A DNA stretch of 64,000 nucleotides from Bacteroidales bacterium (GTDB taxonomy: Bacteria > Bacteroidota > Bacteroidia > Bacteroidales > UBA932): NCBI GenBank assembly GCA_009777095.1, contig WRMN01000003.1, forward strand, positions 62,001 through 126,000, given 5' to 3'. Below, one piece after another: positions 58,268-64,000 of the stretch (position 1 is its first letter; each line of letters starts with the position of its first letter). The notes below the pieces were generated by a model. It was not told the DNA's origin. It did no database searches and saw only the letters and a list, made by a program, of their open reading frames with translations. The position numbers and the translations under genes are program-made.

Positions 58268-60237
58268 GCTTCTCTCAATAATTCTTCCTGCCGACTTGGT
58301 TTACGGCGAGGGCCGAAAATCTGTTCAACATCATCGGCAAATATTACCTCGCGTTCCAATAATAATTCCGCTAATTTAGTAAACCCTTCCATATAGGTAG
58401 TCAGGATTTGTTTAGCAGTATCATAGGCCTTATCTATCAGGTTTTTCACTTCATCGTCGAGAAGTTCGGCAGTTTTTTCGCTGTAGGGGCGGCTAAAGCC
58501 GAATTCATACTGACCGCTGGAATCATAGTAGCTTCTGTTGCCCACTTTTTCGCTCATGCCGAAATAGGATACCATAGCATAAGCCTGCTTAGTTACTCTT
58601 TCAAGATCGTTGACGGCGCCTGTGGACAGTCGGCCTAAAACCAATTCTTCCGCTGCACGGCCGCCAAGGGTAGCCGCCATTTCTTCGCAGAGCTGCTCGG
58701 TGGTAGTAATTTGCCGTTCTTCGGGAAGATACCAGGCTGCACCCAAGGCACGTCCGCGGGGAATAATGGTTACTTTCACCAGCGGGGTGGCATGGTCAAG
58801 CATCCAGCTAACCGTAGCGTGGCCGGCCTCATGGAAGGCAATAGCTCTTTTTTCTTCCTGTGTAATAATCTTACTCTTGCGCTCTAAACCGCCTATAATA
58901 CGGTCAATAGCATCAAGGAAATCTTGCTTTTCAATCGTTTTTTTATTCTTACGCGCAGCAATCAATGCCGCTTCGTTACATACGTTGGCAATATCGGCGC
59001 CTGAAAAACCTGGCGTTTGTTTGGCCAAGAAATCAAGTTCAAAACCATCAACCAATTTCAGTCCGCGCAAGTGTACCTTAAAAATATCCAAGCGCTCTCT
59101 AAATTCGGGCAGGTCAACGTGAATCTGGCGGTCGAAGCGTCCGGCGCGCAACAAGGCTTTATCGAGAATATCGGCGCGGTTGGTAGCGGCGAGGATAATC
59201 ACGCCGGTATTAGAGCCGAAGCCGTCCATTTCGGTGAGCAATTGGTTGAGCGTGTTTTCACGTTCGTCGTTGGAAGTGAAACCTGCGTTTTTGCTGCGGG
59301 CGCGGCCTACGGCGTCAATTTCATCAATAAATACAATGCAGGGCGCCTTTTCTTTAGCCTGACGGAAAAGGTCGCGCACACGCGAAGCGCCCACGCCTAC
59401 AAACATTTCCACAAAGTCGGAACCCGAAAGTGAAAAGAAAGGCACATCGGCCTCGCCTGCCACCGCTTTGGCCAGCATTGTTTTTCCTGTTCCCGGAGGG
59501 CCTATCAGCAAGGCGCCTTTGGGAATTTTGCCGCCCAATTCGGTATATTTTTTTGGATTTTTCAAAAAGTCAACAATTTCCATCACTTCCACCTTAGCTT
59601 CTTCCAATCCGGCTACATCTTTAAAGGTAATTTTGTTCTTATGGTCTTTGTCGAACAGCTGCGCTTTGGAACGGCCAACGCTGAAGATACCGCCGCCTCC
59701 GGGCCCTCCGCCAAAACCGGCCGACATACGGCGAAACATAAAGAACCACAAGAGAAGCAACAATATGGGAAAGGTCAGCCACTCAAAAAGCCGACCTAAA
59801 TAATCGTTACGTTCTTCGGTATCTATCTTAAATTGTTCTTCAAGGGGTAAAGAGTTATTAACCTCTTCTATTTTAGCGTAGGCATCGGTATATTGTTGAA
59901 CCACAAAATAAAATTGCGGTCCACTCTTCGGAGCGTCGGAAGTAAATCCGAGTTTTTTATTGTACTTGCTTATGCTGTCTTTTTTTATGTACACCTCAAC
60001 GCGGTTGATATTGGTAATCAATGATAGTTTAGCCACATCTCCAGAGGTAATTATCTGTTCTTTAACCTCTTGCCATTGAACTTGTACAGGACTTTTGCCA
60101 TTGTTGAATACCCACATATACATAATAAATCCACCTATCAACAAGTAAAACCACATTATTACACGCGGCCTTTTGCCATTAGCGTTAGGCCTTTGAGGAG
60201 GCGGAGGAGGGCCTTTTGGAGGTATGCTTCCGTTCAT
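58264..60237 (-). CDS. ftsH: ATP-dependent zinc metalloprotease FtsH
   Basis: [21 protein letters not shown] region [19 protein letters not shown] zinc motif. Confidence 0.98.
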   Translation of the reverse strand: MNGSIPPKGPPPPPQRPNANGKRPRVIMWFYLLIGGFIMYMWVFNNGKSPVQVQWQEVKEQIITSGDVAKLSLITNINRVEVYIKKDSISKYNKKLGFTSDAPKSGPQFYFVVQQYTDAYAKIEEVNNSLPLEEQFKIDTEERNDYLGRLFEWLTFPILLLLLWFFMFRRMSAGFGGGPGGGGIFSVGRSKAQLFDKDHKNKITFKDVAGLEEAKVEVMEIVDFLKNPKKYTELGGKIPKGALLIGPPGTGKTMLAKAVAGEADVPFFSLSGSDFVEMFVGVGASRVRDLFRQAKEKAPCIVFIDEIDAVGRARSKNAGFTSNDERENTLNQLLTEMDGFGSNTGVIILAATNRADILDKALLRAGRFDRQIHVDLPEFRERLDIFKVHLRGLKLVDGFELDFLAKQTPGFSGADIANVCNEAALIAARKNKKTIEKQDFLDAIDRIIGGLERKSKIITQEEKRAIAFHEAGHATVSWMLDHATPLVKVTIIPRGRALGAAWYLPEERQITTTEQLCEEMAATLGGRAAEELVLGRLSTGAVNDLERVTKQAYAMVSYFGMSEKVGNRSYYDSSGQYEFGFSRPYSEKTAELLDDEVKNLIDKAYDTAKQILTTYMEGFTKLAELLLEREVIFADDVEQIFGPRRKPSRQEELLREA

Positions 60238-60319
60238 TCTTTTTTCTTATATTTTTTTACTAAATTTGCTGAACCAATTTGCAAAGATAATAAAATAAAC
60301 AATACCTTAATGTAAAAAT

Positions 60320-61051
60320 ATGAAAACAATTGAACCTCATTCTGTCACATGGCTCAATACGGTTGATTCCACAAACAGCGAAGCAGCCCGCCATTCCGCA
60401 ACAGCCGCTGATTTAGAGGTATGGGCTGCCGTTTTTCAGCAAGTCGGCCGCGGTCAGCAAGAAAATCGCTGGGAAAGCGAGGCAGGCAAGAATCTCTTGT
60501 TTTCCATATTTTTACGTCCCAAGCTCCTATTGGCCGAAAAACAATTTTTACTCTCGCAATTGGTCTCTATCGCGCTTTGCGACTGTCTGCAAAAAGAAGG
60601 AGTGAAAGCTGTAATTAAGTGGCCGAATGATATTTATGTAAATAAAAAAAAGATTGCAGGTATCCTGATTGAACATCATATTTCAGGCGCATATATCTCA
60701 TCAAGCATTGCAGGAATAGGCCTGAATGTTAACCAACAGGTTTTTCACACTGCCCCTAATCCTACCTCCATGTTTTTGGAGACTAAGCGTTTGTTCGACC
60801 TGCCTTTATTGTTGCAAAAAATAATAAATAATATAAAAACATACTATCTATCCATAGATGCTGAAAAACTACAAGAGAGATACCTTTCTTATTTGCTAAA
60901 CTACAAAAAATGGGCTACTTACATAAATTCTGACGGAAAGATTTTCAAGGCTAAAATTATAGATGTATGTTCTACGGGAGAATTAAGTTTAATCAATAAG
61001 ATGGGTGATATTCTGCATTTTGCTTTTAAAGAAATAAGTCTGTGTCAATAA
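60320..61051 (+). CDS. birA: Biotin--[acetyl-CoA-carboxylase] ligase
   Basis: LNTVDSTNSEAARH, VGRGQQENRWESEAGKNLLFS, IKWPNDIYVNKKKIAGILIE. Confidence 0.94.
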   Translation: MKTIEPHSVTWLNTVDSTNSEAARHSATAADLEVWAAVFQQVGRGQQENRWESEAGKNLLFSIFLRPKLLLAEKQFLLSQLVSIALCDCLQKEGVKAVIKWPNDIYVNKKKIAGILIEHHISGAYISSSIAGIGLNVNQQVFHTAPNPTSMFLETKRLFDLPLLLQKIINNIKTYYLSIDAEKLQERYLSYLLNYKKWATYINSDGKIFKAKIIDVCSTGELSLINKMGDILHFAFKEISLCQ

Positions 61052-61100
61052 ATAAAAAGAAAGCCTATTGTTTTTACCGAAAAGAATATCTACCTTTGCA

Positions 61101-61293
61101 GTGCCATTGAAGGAATAAGGTGGCAATCTCTTGGACGGATTATTATAGGTGTGTTACTTCGGGTTTAATTTCTACATACTAATGATGTTAGATTAAATCC
61201 CAAAACCCGTCGAGCTTGAAGAAACTTCGGTTTTTTCGGTGAGATGCCGCCTTTTTTTGAGAGCTTGTTCAATTTTTTGAACAAGCTTTTTTT
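61101..61293 (+). ncRNA. 6S-like structured small RNA (candidate ssrS)
   Basis: Promoter TACCTTTGC (61091-61099); closing stem aaggtggcaatctc/gagatgccgcctt, large internal bubble, apical imperfect hairpin gggtttaat.../attaaatccc, then intrinsic terminator. Confidence 0.55.
61262..61293 (+). terminator. Intrinsic terminator
   Basis: agcttgttcaa-tttt-ttgaacaagct followed by a T tract; 11-bp perfect stem. Confidence 0.85.
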
Positions 61294-61443
61294 ATGGGCG
61301 TTTTTAATAATTAAATTGCTGGTAGGTAAATAGATAGATGAAATTTTGTAAATAAATTATTTTTTCAATCATTTATTTTTGTAATTTTGCAGAAAGATTA
61401 TTAAAAAGTCCGAGCAGGGAACGGACGTAAAACTAACAATAAG

Positions 61444-62223
61444 ATGAGGAAAATAATTTTATCTTTGGCACTATGTGTAAATTTCGCTATTGGCTATGCA
61501 CAAAGCGAAAACGGTATTATTCCATTGGTTATGCACAATGCACAGAATGGAAAAACCTATTTGGGTGAATGGATTTATGTTGATGCGCATAACAATTTTG
61601 TTGGCGCCTCTTTTGCCCCATTAGGAGAAGTTGATAGTATCAGCCTAAAAACTGATATTCCCACTATTGGGTGGACAAACAAAATTGCCGCCGCTCCACA
61701 AACAGGAATAGCGGCTTATTTTAAGGGAAGGTACTACATTATTTACGTAGATAACTATGTAGTAAGTATCAGAAATGCAATTATGGGCGTGAGAATAAGA
61801 TACAGGCATTTGACTGAAAATATAGCAAACAGTATAATTGCAGATAGTAAACAGCCTACGATTTTTATAGCTGATGATGAGAATACTTTCGGTAAAAGCA
61901 GCAGCATTATTGCGGATAAAGTAAAAACAGAACTTGCCAAAAACGGTTATTCATTAACGCAAAATGCTGTGCAAAGCCATTATCAACTCTATATTAAGGC
62001 AAGCACACGGCAAATTAACAGCGACAATAATTTTAACTATTGCTATGCTGATATAACCGTAGAGTTGTTTAATACATTGACAGGCAATAGCGAATATTTT
62101 GAAGATTTCTCACAAAAGGGAGTTTCCACTTCGCGCGACCGTGCTGCGCGCGAAGCGCTTACAGACGCGTCAACTGTTATAAATGAAAAAATCTTATCAT
62201 TCATACTTAAAAACAAAGAATAA
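61444..62223 (+). CDS. Hypothetical exported protein
   Basis: Signal peptide MRKIILSLALCVNFAIGYAQ; TAATG overlap with next gene. Confidence 0.7.
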   Translation: MRKIILSLALCVNFAIGYAQSENGIIPLVMHNAQNGKTYLGEWIYVDAHNNFVGASFAPLGEVDSISLKTDIPTIGWTNKIAAAPQTGIAAYFKGRYYIIYVDNYVVSIRNAIMGVRIRYRHLTENIANSIIADSKQPTIFIADDENTFGKSSSIIADKVKTELAKNGYSLTQNAVQSHYQLYIKASTRQINSDNNFNYCYADITVELFNTLTGNSEYFEDFSQKGVSTSRDRAAREALTDASTVINEKILSFILKNKE

Positions 62224-63575
62224 TGAAGAAAATAATTATCACATTGTTTGCGATAATGTGCCTTACAGCCGTATTTGGACAGGAGAAAACCAAACTTGCA
62301 GTATATGTACATGGTGATGCCAGAGAAGCAGAGAAAAAAGTAGTGGGTGCCAGAATAATTTCAACCATAGTGAAAAGTGATAAATATGCAGCAGTAGAAC
62401 GCACTGCTGATTTTCTTGCCGAACTTAGCCGAGAACAAGGTTATCAATACTCAGGAAGTGTGGACGACGGGCAAATAATAAAACTTGGTAAGCAATTCGG
62501 AGTTAAAATGGTATGCGTAGCAGATGTTGGAGGCTCTGATTTATTTGCACGTATGATAGATATAGAAACGGGTTTGGTTGCTTCAGTCAGTGGGAGGCAT
62601 GGAGTTAGTTTATCTAACTTGGACAATTTAATAAGCAATGCAAACGCTTTGATTGAAAATCTATTACAGAATGTAACAACTACTGTTGATAAGCAAAAGA
62701 TAGCCATTTATGTAACTAAAAGCAGCGACAGTTATAAAGCCAAACGTGTGAATTATCAACTAATAGAAAATATTACGAACACAGGAGTATTTATAACAGT
62801 AGATAGAACTTCTGATTTTCTTGCTGAACTCAAGTATCAAGGCTCCGGTAATGTAGATGATAGGCAATTAAGCCGTTTAGGAAAACAATTTGGAGTAAAC
62901 TTAGTTTGCGTAATTGATATTACAAGCATAGGGAATGATACCTACACAACGGTACGCATTATAAATGTCGAAACAGGAATGATTATTGCTACGTCTGAGA
63001 AAAAAGGATGGAATAGCTACAGGGTATCTTCAGATCATAGAAATGAACAATATGTAACATGGAGCGGAGAATATAGTTATTATAGCGAGACATGGGAGAA
63101 TTATTATTACCTAAATGTATTTAACAAAAATCTTGATGAGATAACAGCAGAACTTATGCAACAACTTGGAGTTTATGTTTGTATTAAAAAAGACCAAAGA
63201 AAAAGTCAATTTGAATGCTGTACTGGTTTAACAGAATACGATGGTTTTTGCAGAGACTTTAGCGGTGGCATGGCTGCTTATTGGGTAAAACACGATTTGG
63301 GAGTAGAAGTGATGTATAAAGATATTACAGTTACAGGGAAAGATGTAAAAAATAAGAAAAATGCCCTTTGCCCCGTAGGCTGGCGCCTTCCTACTTCTGC
63401 AGAATTTAAAAAAATGGATAAAGTAAAAGGATTTAATATTAATCAAAACAGATACATAACTTTCGATTCAAGGGCTAAAGGTAGATATATACAGAGAAGT
63501 TCTTCCGGCAGCTATTACTACTACTACAAGGTACAGGTGGGGGAAGATTATCGTGTTAGATGTGTAAAAGATTGA
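62223..63575 (+). CDS. Exported protein with two tandem CsgG-like domains and C-terminal FISUMP-like domain
   Basis: Internal duplication: AAVERTADFLAELSREQGYQYSGSVDDGQIIKLGKQFGVKMVCVADV vs ITVDRTSDFLAELKYQGSGNVDDRQLSRLGKQFGVNLVCVIDI; C-term CPVGWRLPTSAEFKKM...YRVRCVKD. Confidence 0.75.
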   Translation: MKKIIITLFAIMCLTAVFGQEKTKLAVYVHGDAREAEKKVVGARIISTIVKSDKYAAVERTADFLAELSREQGYQYSGSVDDGQIIKLGKQFGVKMVCVADVGGSDLFARMIDIETGLVASVSGRHGVSLSNLDNLISNANALIENLLQNVTTTVDKQKIAIYVTKSSDSYKAKRVNYQLIENITNTGVFITVDRTSDFLAELKYQGSGNVDDRQLSRLGKQFGVNLVCVIDITSIGNDTYTTVRIINVETGMIIATSEKKGWNSYRVSSDHRNEQYVTWSGEYSYYSETWENYYYLNVFNKNLDEITAELMQQLGVYVCIKKDQRKSQFECCTGLTEYDGFCRDFSGGMAAYWVKHDLGVEVMYKDITVTGKDVKNKKNALCPVGWRLPTSAEFKKMDKVKGFNINQNRYITFDSRAKGRYIQRSSSGSYYYYYKVQVGEDYRVRCVKD

Positions 63576-63591
63576 TAATTTGTGGCTTCAA

Positions 63592-63652
63592 TGCCTTTTT
63601 TAAAAGGCAAGGCTGAAAGCCTTATATATCCCATCCTAAAAACGCCTTGGGC
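63592..63652. repeat. Small hairpin repeat block
   Basis: gcctttttaaaaggc and aaggctgaaagcctt adjacent palindromes. Confidence 0.5.
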
Positions 63653-63856
63653 TAATGATGTGCACAAACGTAAATTGCAAGTATGGACACAAAATATTAG
63701 AAATCAGAACATCACGAGAAATACTAAGTTAAATTATTTTTTTAAATCATTTATTTTTGTAATTTGTAATGTTCAATCTGCAACACTTTTTAGGACTCGT
63801 CATTAAATTTAAAGGCTCAAATCTTGCATTTATTTCGTAATTTAAAAAAGAATTGC

Positions 63857-63865
63857 TATATTTGC
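63857..63865 (+). promoter_or_regulatory. Promoter -7 element upstream of the mannose-1-P guanylyltransferase gene
   Basis: TATATTTGC 16 nt before the ATG. Confidence 0.45.
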
Positions 63866-63880
63866 AGAAAACCTTGTGTT

Positions 63881-64000
63881 ATGAATACGAATTTTTATTG
63901 TGTAATCATGGCAGGCGGTATAGGCAGCCGCTTTTGGCCTATCAGCCGTAATCTTCGCCCCAAGCAATTCTTAGATATATTAGGCACCGGAAGAACTTTT
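63881..64000 (+). CDS. Mannose-1-phosphate guanylyltransferase (3' end outside window)
   Basis: [40 protein letters not shown]: nucleotidyltransferase signature GGxGxRxWP.S....PKQF. Confidence 0.92.
   Translation, partial: MNTNFYCVIMAGGIGSRFWPISRNLRPKQFLDILGTGRTF

Noticed and set aside
63582-63806. 74-aa plus-strand ORF (MASMPFLKGKAESLIYPILKTP...)
   Set aside because: Translation of an intergenic hairpin repeat and promoter region; no protein-like features.

Overview
Chromosomal window from a Bacteroidetes (Bacteroidales-like) genome. The lineage is inferred from TAnnTTTG-type promoters, nqrABCDEF, PCMD/DUF5053-type proteins and the DUF4834-like gene. Most of it is housekeeping: yggS (partial), rpsU, xerC/D-like recombinase, hpf, dnaJ-grpE, hicAB, a flavodiiron protein, an rsmI-like methyltransferase, the complete nqrABCDEF Na+-NQR operon, an AMP-ligase, an MsbA-like ABC transporter, mnmE, an RlmI-like methyltransferase, prmA, tpiA, a FecCD/FecE transporter, an ADP-forming acyl-CoA synthetase, an omega-amidase, miaA, a TonB-type beta-barrel, tRNA-Gln, pbpC plus alpha-2-macroglobulin, an AAA/DUF4143 ATPase, pth, rplY, ilvE, an endonuclease/exonuclease/phosphatase protein, a PCMD lipoprotein plus OMP, an AI-2E family permease, psd, cdsA, ftsH, birA, and the start of a mannose-1-P guanylyltransferase gene. 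The most interesting non-routine signals are: (1) a ~1.5 kb mini-island between tRNA-Gln and pbpC, flanked by a 12-bp repeat of the tRNA 3' end and carrying divergent operons around an 18-bp operator-like palindrome; (2) repeat elements inserted in frame in the RlmI-like methyltransferase and in MnmE; (3) IS-transposase 5'-end remnants as direct repeats on both sides of the RlmI-like gene; (4) a 52-bp perfect palindrome upstream of the DUF4143 ATPase; (5) a multi-hairpin repeat block downstream of a C-type-lectin-like (DUF1566/FISUMP-like) gene; (6) an unannotated 6S-like structured RNA with promoter and terminator after birA; (7) recurrent heptanucleotide repeat tracts. All assignments were made by eye. 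No database search was run.
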